This document shows positions 17,067 through 25,949 of a stretch of DNA of 64,000 bases, piece after piece. The notes below the pieces were generated by a model, which saw only the letters and a program-made list of their open reading frames with translations, had not been told where the DNA came from and searched no databases. The position numbers and the translations under genes are program-made. The stretch lies in NCBI RefSeq assembly GCF_030435705.1, contig NZ_CP129381.1:1364001-1428000 (forward strand), written 5' to 3'. This DNA is from Rhizobium sp. SSA_523. GTDB taxonomy: Bacteria; Pseudomonadota; Alphaproteobacteria; Rhizobiales; Rhizobiaceae. How positions within the stretch are numbered: position 1 is the stretch's first letter; the number at the start of each line of letters is the position of its first letter.

Positions 17067-19302
17067 GACCAACGAATATCTCGGCTACCCCGACCGGATC
17101 AGCGTGCCGGCCGGCGAAACCGTCAAGTTCCAGCTGTCGAGCCGGCGCGACGCCGTCAAGGTCGAAGTCCTGCGCCTGCGCTGCGGCGATGTCGACGTCA
17201 ACGGGCCAGGCTTCAAGTATGACCTGATGGACAGCGCCATAGACGGCGTTCACGCCTGCCTGGACCAGGAGATCCGGCCCGGCTCCTGCGCGGTGATCGA
17301 GCATGGCGGCACGCTTGTTCCCAGTGGCAACGGCTGGTCCTTCGGCTGCTATATCTATCCCACCCACATCGCCGATAATGGTCGCGGCATCATGAGCAAC
17401 TGGTGCGAAACCACCGGCCAGGGCTATGCGCTCGAGCTCGACTCCGAAGGCCGCCCCGTCCTGCGCCTGGGAAGCACCTGCCTCACCCTCGACGTCAAGG
17501 TTCGCGAACGGGTCTGGTCCTTCATCTCCGCAACGCTCGACCTCGCCAAAAAGACCGCCAGGTTGTCCTTGATCGTGCCGGCCGACGGCACGCGTCCGGC
17601 AGCGGCCCATGCGAAGAGCTTTGCGCTTCCCGATGTCCTGCCGCTCGACAGCGGCCTCGATTTTCTGATCGCCGCCCACCACCTGGACCCCGCGAACCGC
17701 TACACGGCGCATTTCGACGGGAAGATCGAGGCGCCGCGGATCGTCTCCAGCTCTCTGGAAGCCGAGGCGCTGCGGGTCCTCGATTGCCAGCCGCGCACTG
17801 GAGCAGCCGCGCCCGGCCTCGTCGCCTTCTGGGATTTCGGGGATGGCATCACGACGCTCGACATCAAGGACCTCTCGGCCAATTGCCTGCATGGCCGCTT
17901 GCATCAGCTGCCGCGACGCGGCGTCACGGGCTTTTTCTGGTCCGGCGCCGTGCATGATTTTCGCCTGGCGCCGCGCGAATATGCGGCCATCCACTTTCAC
18001 AGCGACGACATCTATGACTGCCAGTGGCAGACAACATTCACGCTCGATGTGCCTGCGGATTGGCGCACCGGCGTCTATGCGCTGCGGCTGACGCCGGCCG
18101 GAGACGAACCGGAGCCGGACTGCGAGAGCTACGTCACCTTCTTCGTCACCCCCGGCAAGCAGACCAAGCGGGCGGATCTCGTGGTCGTGCTCTCGGTTGC
18201 AACCTACCTGGCCTATGCGAACAGTGCGCTGCGGCTCTACCAGGTGCATTTCGAGACGCTGATGGAGCATGTGCTCTGGCTGCCGCTGGACGATGTCTAC
18301 ATGCAGGAGCATCCTCAGATCGGCCAGTCGACCTATGACAGCCATGTTGACGGATCCGGCCGCGCCTATTCGTCCTGGCTCCGTCCGGTCCTCAGCATGC
18401 GTCCGCGCGGCTACTGGTTCAACATGATCAACGACACCCATATCCTCGACTGGCTTGAGGAAAAGGGCATCGCCTATGACGTCATCACCGATGTCGAACT
18501 GGACCGCGAAGGCGCCCGTGCGCTGAGGCCCTATCGCGCGATGATGACGCCGACCCATGCGGAATATTACTCGTTCAACATGATGAACGGCATCATGGAC
18601 TACCAGAACGGCGGGGGCCGGCACATTTCCATGGGCGGCAACGCCTTCTACTGGCGTTGCGGCTTCCATCCGGCGGCTCCGGCCGCGCTCGAAGTGCGCC
18701 GCGGAATGGCCGGCACCCGCACCTGGGAGTCCGAACCGGGTGAAGTGCATCTGGCCGGCACCGGCGAGCCGGGCGCCCTCTGGAGGCATAGCGGTTTCGC
18801 CCCGCAGAAGCTGGTCGGCACCGGCTTTTCGGCGATGATCAACGACACCTGCACCTATTACGTCCGCACGCCGGACAGCGAGGATCCGCGGGCGGCCTTC
18901 ATCTTCGAAGGCACCGGACGGCACGAGCGGTTTGGCGATTTCGGCTTCCGCTACGGTGGCGCCGTGGGCAGCGAGATCGACCGTCTGGACTACGACCTCG
19001 GGACGCCGCGCCACGCCTTGCTGATTGCCACTTCGGAAGGTCTCGGCGCCGGCGCGCTTCCGACGCCGGAGGAGTTCCGCACCATGGTCGACGGGCTGGA
19101 CGGTACGCAGAACGCTCTTGTCCGCGCCGACATGGTGTTCTTCGAGACGGGCAATGGCGGCGCAGTCTTCGCCTCCGGCTCGATCACCTTCGGCATGTCG
19201 CTCGGCCACAACAATTATGACAACAATATCAGCACGATCACGCTGAATGTCGTGAAGCGGTTTCTCGACCCCGAACCCTTCGTCCTGCCGGCTTTGACCT
19301 AG
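17056..19302 (+). CDS. N,N-dimethylformamidase large-subunit-like amidohydrolase
   Basis: 748 residues, close to the 760 or so of the DMFase large subunit. An N-terminal beta domain is followed by a concanavalin-like lectin fold (GWSFGCYIYPTHIADNGRGIMSNW, about residues 90-250), then the DMFase C-terminal domain with PTHAEYYSFNMMNGIMDYQ, HISMGGNAFYWRC and GALWRHSGFAPQKLVGTGF. DMFase is a mononuclear-iron enzyme with Tyr, His and Glu ligands; the EYYS tyrosine is a good candidate ligand, the others need alignment. The GTG start at 17056 has GGAG eight bases upstream. Likely hydrolyses a simple or N-substituted amide; the substrate is unknown. Confidence 0.78.
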   Translation: MIYKTNEYLGYPDRISVPAGETVKFQLSSRRDAVKVEVLRLRCGDVDVNGPGFKYDLMDSAIDGVHACLDQEIRPGSCAVIEHGGTLVPSGNGWSFGCYIYPTHIADNGRGIMSNWCETTGQGYALELDSEGRPVLRLGSTCLTLDVKVRERVWSFISATLDLAKKTARLSLIVPADGTRPAAAHAKSFALPDVLPLDSGLDFLIAAHHLDPANRYTAHFDGKIEAPRIVSSSLEAEALRVLDCQPRTGAAAPGLVAFWDFGDGITTLDIKDLSANCLHGRLHQLPRRGVTGFFWSGAVHDFRLAPREYAAIHFHSDDIYDCQWQTTFTLDVPADWRTGVYALRLTPAGDEPEPDCESYVTFFVTPGKQTKRADLVVVLSVATYLAYANSALRLYQVHFETLMEHVLWLPLDDVYMQEHPQIGQSTYDSHVDGSGRAYSSWLRPVLSMRPRGYWFNMINDTHILDWLEEKGIAYDVITDVELDREGARALRPYRAMMTPTHAEYYSFNMMNGIMDYQNGGGRHISMGGNAFYWRCGFHPAAPAALEVRRGMAGTRTWESEPGEVHLAGTGEPGALWRHSGFAPQKLVGTGFSAMINDTCTYYVRTPDSEDPRAAFIFEGTGRHERFGDFGFRYGGAVGSEIDRLDYDLGTPRHALLIATSEGLGAGALPTPEEFRTMVDGLDGTQNALVRADMVFFETGNGGAVFASGSITFGMSLGHNNYDNNISTITLNVVKRFLDPEPFVLPALT

Positions 19303-19378
19303 ACGGCGACGGGCCGCGCCGGCGCGCGGCCTTGGCAAACCCTGCGGCATGCGCCGTACGCGACTTCAAGAGGCGATC

Positions 19379-21055
19379 ATGGCAGACAGACCGGAATTTC
19401 AATCTCCCGAGCTCGGACCGATGAATGTCGCGCCGCGCAAGGTGCGGCCGATGCATGCCGACGACCACTGGAACAGCCAGCCGTGGTACGAGGCACCGCG
19501 AGAAGACCCCGACATACCGGAAGTCTATACCTATACCGACGCGATCTCGTACGATCCCGGCGACGAGGTCACATTCCATTCGACCTCGACCGCCAGGACC
19601 TGGCGCCTGCAGATCTATCGCGACGGATTGCACCCGGAAACCGTGCATGAGGTAGCGGCGATTGATGGCGTATTCGCGCCGACCCCCAAGGACGCCTACC
19701 GCAACGGCTGCAACTGGCCGGTCAGTCATCGATGGACATTGCCGGCCGACCTGAAGTCGGGCTTCTACCGCGTGGTATCGACCTGCGACAGGCCGAACGG
19801 CATCAAGTTCGTGCAGCATCACTTTTTCGTCGTGCGGCCGACTGAAAAGACCCGCCGCGCCAAGATCCTGATGGTCCTGCCGACCGGCACCTGGACGTCC
19901 TACAACGACTTCGGCGGCGCCAATCACTATTTCGGCGTCGAAGGCGAGAACCGCGATCAGCCGTCGCCGGTCCTGTCGCTCGAACGTCCCTGGACGCGCG
20001 GCATTGTCTGGCTGCCGGCGGGCGCGCCGCGGATCTGCGCCGATCCGGCACCGGAAATGGGTGACGCGCCGCGCTATGCGATGAAGGAATGGGCCTATGC
20101 CAATGGCTTCGGCCAGTATTATGCGGCTGCCGGCTGGGCGCAGTTCGACCGCCACTTCGTGCTTTGGGCCGAAAAAGAAGGCTTCGAGCTCGACATGATC
20201 ACCCAGACCGATCTGCATTACCGGCCGGAGCTGCTCGACGCCTATCCCTGCGTCACCATTATCGGTCACGACGAATACTGGACCTGGGAAATGCGCGAGG
20301 CGATGGAGGGCTATGTCGAGCGCGGCGGAAATCTTGCCCGCTTCGGCGCGAATTTCCTCTGGCAGATCCGTCTCGAGGCGGATGGCAAGCGGCAGATCTG
20401 CCACAAGTTCAAGGCGATCCACAACGATCCCGTCGCAGGCACAGACAAGGCGCATCTGCTGACCAGCGCCTGGGAGGACCACACTGTGAAGTGGCCGGGT
20501 GCGTCGACGGTCGGCGTCAACGGGGCGCACGGCATGTATGCCTCCTGGGGCGGCTTTGCGCCGAACGGCCAGAAGGGCATGACCGTCTACCGGCCGACCC
20601 ACTGGGCCTTCCAGGGCACCGGCCTGCACTATGCCGACATCTTCGGCGACAAGCAGCATATCTTCGCCTATGAGGTGGACGGCCTGGACTACACGTTCCG
20701 CCACGGCCTCCCCTATCCGGTCGCGGTGGAGGGCCAGCCCGAGACGATCGAGATCCTTGCGATGTCGCCGGCGGTCCTCGCCGAGGACGAGCCCGAAGGC
20801 GAAGGCTTCCGCTACTATGTGCGCGGCAGCGATCATGAGGGGCTTGTCGAATGCGTTACCGGAGAGGTAACGCCGGAAGGGCTCGCGCGCTACAAATACG
20901 GATCCGGGATGATGGTGCACATGACCCGCGGCAAAGGCGAGGTGCTGACCGCGGCCACTTGCGAATGGGTCATGGGCCTGAAACGCGGCGATCCTTTCAC
21001 CCAGCGCATCACCCGCAACATCCTTGACCGGTTTACCGCCGGCCGATCCGCATAG
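19379..21055 (+). CDS. Second, shorter DMFase large-subunit-like protein
   Basis: 558 residues, clearly related to the C-terminal part of the preceding gene product but not a duplicate. It lacks the lectin-like domain and starts with a beta domain (PEVYTYTDAISYDPGDEVTFH). The core has MVLPTGTWTSYNDFGGANHYFG, IIGHDEYWTWEMREAMEGYVERGG and RFGANFLWQIR, where the first paralogue has EYYS and GGNAFYW. Key aromatic and glycine positions therefore differ, so it may have another substrate or be non-catalytic. AGAGG precedes the ATG at 19379; the upstream ATG at 19349 is less likely. There is a 76-base gap after the first paralogue. Confidence 0.72.
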   Translation: MADRPEFQSPELGPMNVAPRKVRPMHADDHWNSQPWYEAPREDPDIPEVYTYTDAISYDPGDEVTFHSTSTARTWRLQIYRDGLHPETVHEVAAIDGVFAPTPKDAYRNGCNWPVSHRWTLPADLKSGFYRVVSTCDRPNGIKFVQHHFFVVRPTEKTRRAKILMVLPTGTWTSYNDFGGANHYFGVEGENRDQPSPVLSLERPWTRGIVWLPAGAPRICADPAPEMGDAPRYAMKEWAYANGFGQYYAAAGWAQFDRHFVLWAEKEGFELDMITQTDLHYRPELLDAYPCVTIIGHDEYWTWEMREAMEGYVERGGNLARFGANFLWQIRLEADGKRQICHKFKAIHNDPVAGTDKAHLLTSAWEDHTVKWPGASTVGVNGAHGMYASWGGFAPNGQKGMTVYRPTHWAFQGTGLHYADIFGDKQHIFAYEVDGLDYTFRHGLPYPVAVEGQPETIEILAMSPAVLAEDEPEGEGFRYYVRGSDHEGLVECVTGEVTPEGLARYKYGSGMMVHMTRGKGEVLTAATCEWVMGLKRGDPFTQRITRNILDRFTAGRSA

Positions 21056-21110
21056 GCGGAGATGGGACGAGCTTTCGCATCAGAACAATGGCCTGGGAGG
21101 GTTTGAGCCG

Positions 21111-21977
21111 ATGAACACTGATACCAGCCGCGAAAGGCAGCCTGCCGCGCGCAACCGCGATCCTGCCGACCTCGCGCGGATCGCGCGGTCGCTCCGGCGC
21201 CACGTGATCGCGCTCGTGGCACCGACCGGCCAGGGCTATGTCCAGCAGGGTCTCGGCGCGGCCGACCTGTTCGCCGTCTTGTATTTCGCTGAAATGCGGC
21301 TCGACCCGGCCGATCCGCAATGGCCGGACCGCGACCGCTTCCTGCTCTCGACGGCCCATAACACGGCCATCTTCTATGCAACGCTTGCCGCGCGCGGCAT
21401 TGTCGAGCGGGATCTGGTGGACCAGTATTGCCAGGATGGTTCCGTGTTCGAGGTCAATGCCTCCGAACGGGTCGGCACAGCCATCGAAGCGACGCTCGGC
21501 TCTCTCGGACAGGGCCTCTCGGTCGGCATCGGCATGGCACTCGCGGCACGGCGCCGCGGCTCGCAAAGCCGGGTTTACGTGGTTCTCGGCGATGGCGAAT
21601 TGCAGGAGGGCCAGCTCTGGGAAGCGGCTCTCTATGCCGGCAGCGCCGGTCTCTCCAATCTCTGCCTGATCATCGACTACAACAGCATGCAAGTTGAAGG
21701 TCATATCGACAAGGTGGTGTCGGTGGCGCCGGTCGCCGAAAAATTCGCGGCTTTCGGTTGGGCCGCCGAGGAGATCGACGGCCATGACATTCCGGCTCTC
21801 TTGACGGCGCTCGAAGAGGCCCGTGGCCGGGACAGGCCGACCTGCCTCGTGGCCACCACAACTGCCGGCAAGGGCGTGCCGTCGCTGGAGGGCATCCTCG
21901 CCCATAATCTCAAACTGCCAGCCGAGGTCGCCGCCGAGGCGATGGCCGCCCTGGCCGATGCGGAGGAGAGACCATGA
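21111..21977 (+). CDS. Transketolase N-terminal (TPP-binding) subunit
   Basis: 288 residues. The thiamine-diphosphate motif begins GDGELQEGQLWEAALYAG and ends DYNSMQ (about residues 157-190); DRFLLSTAHNTAIFYATLA and EATLGSLGQGLSVGIGMAL are standard transketolase segments. Split transketolases need the partner subunit to complete the active site. GGGAGG lies ten bases before the ATG at 21111, and the stop overlaps the ATG of the C-terminal subunit. It may move a two-carbon unit released from the imported substrate into sugar phosphates (inference). Confidence 0.92.
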   Translation: MNTDTSRERQPAARNRDPADLARIARSLRRHVIALVAPTGQGYVQQGLGAADLFAVLYFAEMRLDPADPQWPDRDRFLLSTAHNTAIFYATLAARGIVERDLVDQYCQDGSVFEVNASERVGTAIEATLGSLGQGLSVGIGMALAARRRGSQSRVYVVLGDGELQEGQLWEAALYAGSAGLSNLCLIIDYNSMQVEGHIDKVVSVAPVAEKFAAFGWAAEEIDGHDIPALLTALEEARGRDRPTCLVATTTAGKGVPSLEGILAHNLKLPAEVAAEAMAALADAEERP

Positions 21978-22975
21978 GCCGCCAGACGGAAGACCGAGCA
22001 TCCCTGGAAGTCCTGGACTTCAACGCGCGTGGCGCCTCGGCGGCGACGGCGCAGAAACATTACGGAGAGGCACTGCTGCAGGCCGCACAGGCTGATGACC
22101 GGATCGTCTGCCTGACCGCCGACCTCACCCTTCCGACGGAGACGGACCTGTTCCGCGACCAGTTGCCGGAGCGCTTTCACCAGGTCGGCATCGCGGAAGC
22201 CAATATGATCGGCATCGCCGGAGGTCTGGCTCGGTCCGGCGAGATTCCCTTCGTTCACAGCTTCTGCGTCTTTGCGACCCGTCGCTGCTATGACCAGATC
22301 GCCATGCAGGTGGCCTATCCGCGCGCCAATGTGAAGATCGTCGGGGTAATCCCCGGATTGACGACTTTGCTCGGGGTCTCGCATCAGGCGATCGATGATA
22401 TCGCCCTGATGCGGGCACTACCGAACATGACGGTGATCGAACCGAGCAGCCCGGACCAGGTGCGTGCTTCGGTCGCGGCGATCGCCCGGCATGAGGGTCC
22501 GGTCTACCTGCGCCTGAAACGCGCCGACGGAACGGAGGTGGTCGGCGATCCTGCATCCGACTTTACCATCGGCAAGATGAGGGTGCTGCGCGAGGGCCAG
22601 CAGGGCCTGATCGTCGCCTGCGGCATGATGGTCTATATCGCACGATCGGCCGCTGACGCGTTGAGCCGCGACGGCATCGAAATGACGGTCGTCGACATGG
22701 CGACGATCAAACCGCTCGATCCCGCTTTGGTCGAACTTGCGAGGCGGATGCCGCTTGTCGTCACCGCGGAAAACCACTCGATCATTGGCGGGCTCGGGAG
22801 CGCGGTGGCGGAAATGCTGATGGAAAACGATGTCCCGTCGAAATTCCGCCGCCTCGGCGTCCGCGACACGTTCGCCGAAGGCGGCACAACCGCCTTTCTC
22901 TTCGAGAAATACGGGTTATCCGCGAATGCCCTGGTTGCGACGATCCGCCAGGCACTGGCACAGCCAGCACCATGA
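21974..22975 (+). CDS. Transketolase C-terminal (pyrimidine-binding) subunit
   Basis: 333 residues. The pyrimidine-domain glutamate is in FHQVGIAEANMIGIAGGLA, followed by FCVFATRRCYDQI and, in the C-terminal domain, VVTAENHSIIGGLGSAVAE. It overlaps the N-terminal subunit gene by ATGA. Together they equal one full transketolase, lacking only the usual linker. It is the last plus-strand gene before the regulator, which faces it on the other strand 23 bases away. Confidence 0.92.
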   Translation: MSRQTEDRASLEVLDFNARGASAATAQKHYGEALLQAAQADDRIVCLTADLTLPTETDLFRDQLPERFHQVGIAEANMIGIAGGLARSGEIPFVHSFCVFATRRCYDQIAMQVAYPRANVKIVGVIPGLTTLLGVSHQAIDDIALMRALPNMTVIEPSSPDQVRASVAAIARHEGPVYLRLKRADGTEVVGDPASDFTIGKMRVLREGQQGLIVACGMMVYIARSAADALSRDGIEMTVVDMATIKPLDPALVELARRMPLVVTAENHSIIGGLGSAVAEMLMENDVPSKFRRLGVRDTFAEGGTTAFLFEKYGLSANALVATIRQALAQPAP

Positions 22976-22998
22976 GGGACCTGCGTGCCCTTGCGGCC

Positions 22999-23721
22999 TC
23001 AGGCGGAGGGGGGTGGCAGGTAGCGGGTGCCGCCGGATTTTTCCAGCAGGCGCACCAGGTTTTGTCCGCCTTCCATCATGTCTGCCTGAATGGCTTCGCG
23101 AACCTTGTCTGCACGGCGCTGCCGCAAGTATTTCAGCACGGACAGGTGCTGATGCTCTTTCGGGTAGGTCGGGGGCGCGCTCGGATAATGGAAGTTCAGG
23201 AGCGGCCCGTTGCGCATCCAGATATCGTCGAGGATGGCCAAAACTTCCGGCAGTTCGGATCCTTCGTAAAGCCCGCGGTGAAACTGCCAGTTGGCGCGCA
23301 CCGCATCCGACCAGCGCTGCTGCTGCTCGGCCGCGATCAATTCGGCATGAATGGCTTCCATACGGTCGATATCGGCCTCCGAAACACGCGTTGTGGCGTG
23401 TTCGGCGGCAAGGCCTTCAAGAAACAAGCGCACCGTCCGCAGCTCGATATACTGCTTGGCCGTCATGTGAGCCACGGCGATCGAACGGCCCGCCTGCATT
23501 TCCAGCGCCCTGGCGCGCACCAATTGCATCAGCGCCTCGCGGATCGGCGTCTCGGAGACGTTCATCGTCGTCGCCAGATCACGGATCTTAAAGCGATGGC
23601 CCGGCCAGAACCGGCCCTCCATCAGGGCTTGCCGCAGGTTGTTGTAGACCAAGCCGGTCAGGCTATCCCGCACGACCGGTCCAACTCCATTACCGTCCAC
23701 CACCTGATCCACGTCTCGCAT
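22999..23721 (-). CDS. GntR-family regulator, FadR/FCD subfamily
   Basis: 240 residues. The N-terminal winged helix is about 24-90 (LVYNNLRQALMEGRFWPGHRFKIRDLATTMNVSETPIREALMQLVRARAL). The C-terminal all-helical FCD effector domain is about 95-225; its metal-binding residues probably include the aspartate and histidine of DAVRANWQFHRGLY and a later EHQHL histidine. FCD proteins usually bind short A/T palindromes and respond to carboxylic acids. It sits between the transketolase and aminotransferase genes, and the GATATATC sites across 8.7-24 kb are its probable operators (inference). Confidence 0.9.
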   Translation of the reverse strand: MRDVDQVVDGNGVGPVVRDSLTGLVYNNLRQALMEGRFWPGHRFKIRDLATTMNVSETPIREALMQLVRARALEMQAGRSIAVAHMTAKQYIELRTVRLFLEGLAAEHATTRVSEADIDRMEAIHAELIAAEQQQRWSDAVRANWQFHRGLYEGSELPEVLAILDDIWMRNGPLLNFHYPSAPPTYPKEHQHLSVLKYLRQRRADKVREAIQADMMEGGQNLVRLLEKSGGTRYLPPPSA

Positions 23722-23770
23722 CTCGTTTCCTAGTACGGCCGGTGAGCCGGACGAGCCGGCGCCTGTTCAC

Positions 23771-23786
23771 CTATATATAATATACC
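23771..23786. promoter_or_regulatory. AT-rich element before the GntR gene
   Basis: CTATATATAATATACC lies 50-65 bases before the regulator start. It has the same T/A alternation as the GATATATC sites but lacks the G and C ends. It may be the regulator's -10 region, a weak autoregulatory site, or both. Confidence 0.35.
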
Positions 23787-23982
23787 CTGTCGGATTTGCA
23801 CGCTCTACCCATGACATCCTTAGAGAGGCTTTTACTCGCAGACGATCCCTCCCGTCCATGGTTTTTCATGCGGCCGAGTAACCCACAGATTGGGAAATGG
23901 CGGGAGCGGACAGAGGCTACCCAACACTGAGGGATTGCTGCCCCCAGACCCCAGCAAAGTGATTGCGGACCGGCCTCATATA

Positions 23983-23992
23983 TGATATATCA
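23983..23992. promoter_or_regulatory. TGATATATCA palindrome, site D, before the aminotransferase gene
   Basis: A perfect 10-bp palindrome identical to site B, ending 11 bases before the aminotransferase ATG and directly abutting its AAAGGA Shine-Dalgarno. A protein bound here would block the end of the promoter or transcription start. Confidence 0.65.
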
Positions 23993-24003
23993 AAGGAACA
24001 AAG

Positions 24004-25251
24004 ATGGAGTTGGCGATGTCTGATTTGGTCAGGATGCAGGACCGCGCATTGCGCGCACGTGCGGAGAAGGTCGTTCCCGGGGGAATGTGGGGACACCTGC
24101 ATGCGGCGAAGCTACCGGATGCCTATCCGCAATTCTTCAGCCGCGGCGAAGGCGGCATTCTCTGGGATGTCGACGGAAATCGTTACGTCGATTTCATGTG
24201 CAGCTGGGGCCCGAACCTTCTCGGGCACCTCCACCCGGAGGTCGAAGAAGCGGCCGAGCGCCAGCGGCGCATGGGCGATTGCCTGAATGGGCCCGCCGAA
24301 GTCATGGTCGAACTGGCTGAACTCGTGGTCGACACGATTGCCCATGCCGATTGGACAATGTTCCAGAAGAACGGCACCGATGCGACGACGACATGCGTCA
24401 CCATTGCGCGCGCGGCAACGGGCAAACGCAAGATCCTGGTTGCCAAGGGCGCCTATCACGGCGCCGTTCCGTGGTGCTCCCCTTCTTTGATCGGCGTGAC
24501 GGCGGAAGACCGCGCCCATCTCGTCTACTACACGTTCAACGACATCGAATCGCTCGAGACTGCGGTGAAAGAGGCCGCTGACGACATGGCAGCGATCGTC
24601 GTCTCGGCCTATCGCCACGATATCAGTCTTGATCAGGAACTGCCGACCCAGGATTTCGCCAAGGCCGTCCGCCGGCTTGCCGATAGCAAGGGCGCCGCGC
24701 TGATCATTGATGAGGTTCGCGCCGGCTTCCGCCTTCACACAGCCGGAAGCTGGGAACCGCTCGGCGTTCGGCCCGATCTTTCCGCCTGGAGCAAGGCGAT
24801 CGCCAACGGCTACACGCTGTCGGCGGTAACCGGCAGCGACTGGCTGCGCAAGGCGGCGTCACAGATCTTCGTCACCGGATCGTTCTGGGCCGGTGCCGTC
24901 GCGATGGCCGCAGCGTTGGCCACGTTGAAGGTGGTGCGGCGGGACAATGTTCCTGAAAAGGTGGCGCGGCTTGGCCAGATGCTGCGCGACGGGCTGGAAA
25001 CCCGCTCACGCCAGTTCGGCCTCTCCATCCGCCAGTCGGGTCCTGCACAAATGCCCACTGTTCTGTTCGATGACGATGCCGACTTCGCCAAGGGCAATGC
25101 CTTCTGCAATGCCGCCCTGTCGAAAGGCGTGTATTTCCACCCGAGGCACAACATGTTCCTCTGCGCCGCCCATACGGAAGCCGATATTGCTGCCGCTCTG
25201 GAAGCAGCCGAACATGGATTTGCCACGGTGAGCAACCGCGCGGCGACATAA
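24004..25251 (+). CDS. Class III PLP-dependent aminotransferase (glutamate-1-semialdehyde aminomutase-like)
   Basis: 415 residues, fold type I. The Schiff-base lysine is K264 in SAWSKAIANGY; the PLP aspartate is in ALIIDEVRAGFR, and NGTDATTTCVTIARAATGK is the cofactor phosphate segment. The N-terminal PGGMWGHLH and WDVDGNRYVDFMCSWGPNLLGH resemble HemL-type enzymes, but a catabolic amine or amino-acid transaminase is likelier here. AGGA precedes the ATG. It is divergent from the GntR regulator with a 282-bp gap and is preceded by operator-like site D, so it belongs to the same regulon. Substrate unknown. Confidence 0.9.
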   Translation: MELAMSDLVRMQDRALRARAEKVVPGGMWGHLHAAKLPDAYPQFFSRGEGGILWDVDGNRYVDFMCSWGPNLLGHLHPEVEEAAERQRRMGDCLNGPAEVMVELAELVVDTIAHADWTMFQKNGTDATTTCVTIARAATGKRKILVAKGAYHGAVPWCSPSLIGVTAEDRAHLVYYTFNDIESLETAVKEAADDMAAIVVSAYRHDISLDQELPTQDFAKAVRRLADSKGAALIIDEVRAGFRLHTAGSWEPLGVRPDLSAWSKAIANGYTLSAVTGSDWLRKAASQIFVTGSFWAGAVAMAAALATLKVVRRDNVPEKVARLGQMLRDGLETRSRQFGLSIRQSGPAQMPTVLFDDDADFAKGNAFCNAALSKGVYFHPRHNMFLCAAHTEADIAAALEAAEHGFATVSNRAAT

Positions 25252-25451
25252 ACCGCGGGGACGCCGACCGCCCTCCGTAGCGGGTCGCGAAGCACCTTTT
25301 GGACGGCCCGAAGCGGCAGAGCCGGTTTCGGGATGGCCCTGCCGAGCCATCACGAAAGCGTGCCTGCATGTGTTCGGGCCAAGGACTGGTCGCCGCTCCA
25401 AACCGCGCTAATATCTCACATCGTGCATATAAGCATGCGATGGAGATCGGT

Positions 25452-25940
25452 ATGTCACAGGCCGGGCTGGAGAGACGCAGGGTTCTTGCTGCAGGTGGTG
25501 CGCTCACAATTGTCGGCCTTGCCGGATTGTCGCTGCCTGCGCGGGCGGCTGCGCTTGCGGCGACGCCTTCAATGCGCGGCGGCTCCAATAATTACATTCC
25601 GGGAGCGCCGGTCGTTGAGAAGATAGGTGGCGGCGGCTTCTGGATGTCAGGCACAGTCCGCCGGGCCGGCGATGGGGCTCCGCTTGCCGGCCAGCGAATC
25701 CAGATCTGGGCCCATACCACCGAAGGAAGCGAACGCGACATGCGCAGTCACGGCGCCACGCTGACGGATGCCAATGGCGTGTTTCGGCTGGAAATGCCAC
25801 AAATCGTGCCGGCCCTTGGTCAGGCTCATGCCCATCTTGCTTATGACAGCGGCGAGTTCGACACCGTCTTTCTCCGCCCATTGCTGCCCAGCCCGAAAGC
25901 GACAAGCCTGGAAGCCCATTTCGTCCTGCAGGCCGTGTGA
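25452..25940 (+). CDS. Tat-exported intradiol-dioxygenase-fold protein lacking the usual tyrosine ligands
   Basis: 162 residues. It starts with a twin-arginine signal (LERRRVLAAGGALTIVGLAG ... ARA), so it is exported folded. The mature part matches the core of intradiol ring-cleavage dioxygenases: VSGTV-like entry GFWMSGTVRRAGDGAPLAGQ, then IQIWAHTTEG, TLTDANGVFRL and a His-x-His segment GQAHAHLAYDSG. Real enzymes bind Fe(III) with two Tyr and two His; the tyrosine after IWxxxxxG is absent here. GGAG six bases upstream supports the ATG at 25452 over 25440. It is followed 9 bases later by a haem membrane protein gene. Catalytic role doubtful. Confidence 0.65.
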   Translation: MSQAGLERRRVLAAGGALTIVGLAGLSLPARAAALAATPSMRGGSNNYIPGAPVVEKIGGGGFWMSGTVRRAGDGAPLAGQRIQIWAHTTEGSERDMRSHGATLTDANGVFRLEMPQIVPALGQAHAHLAYDSGEFDTVFLRPLLPSPKATSLEAHFVLQAV

Positions 25941-25949
25941 CCCGAGCAT

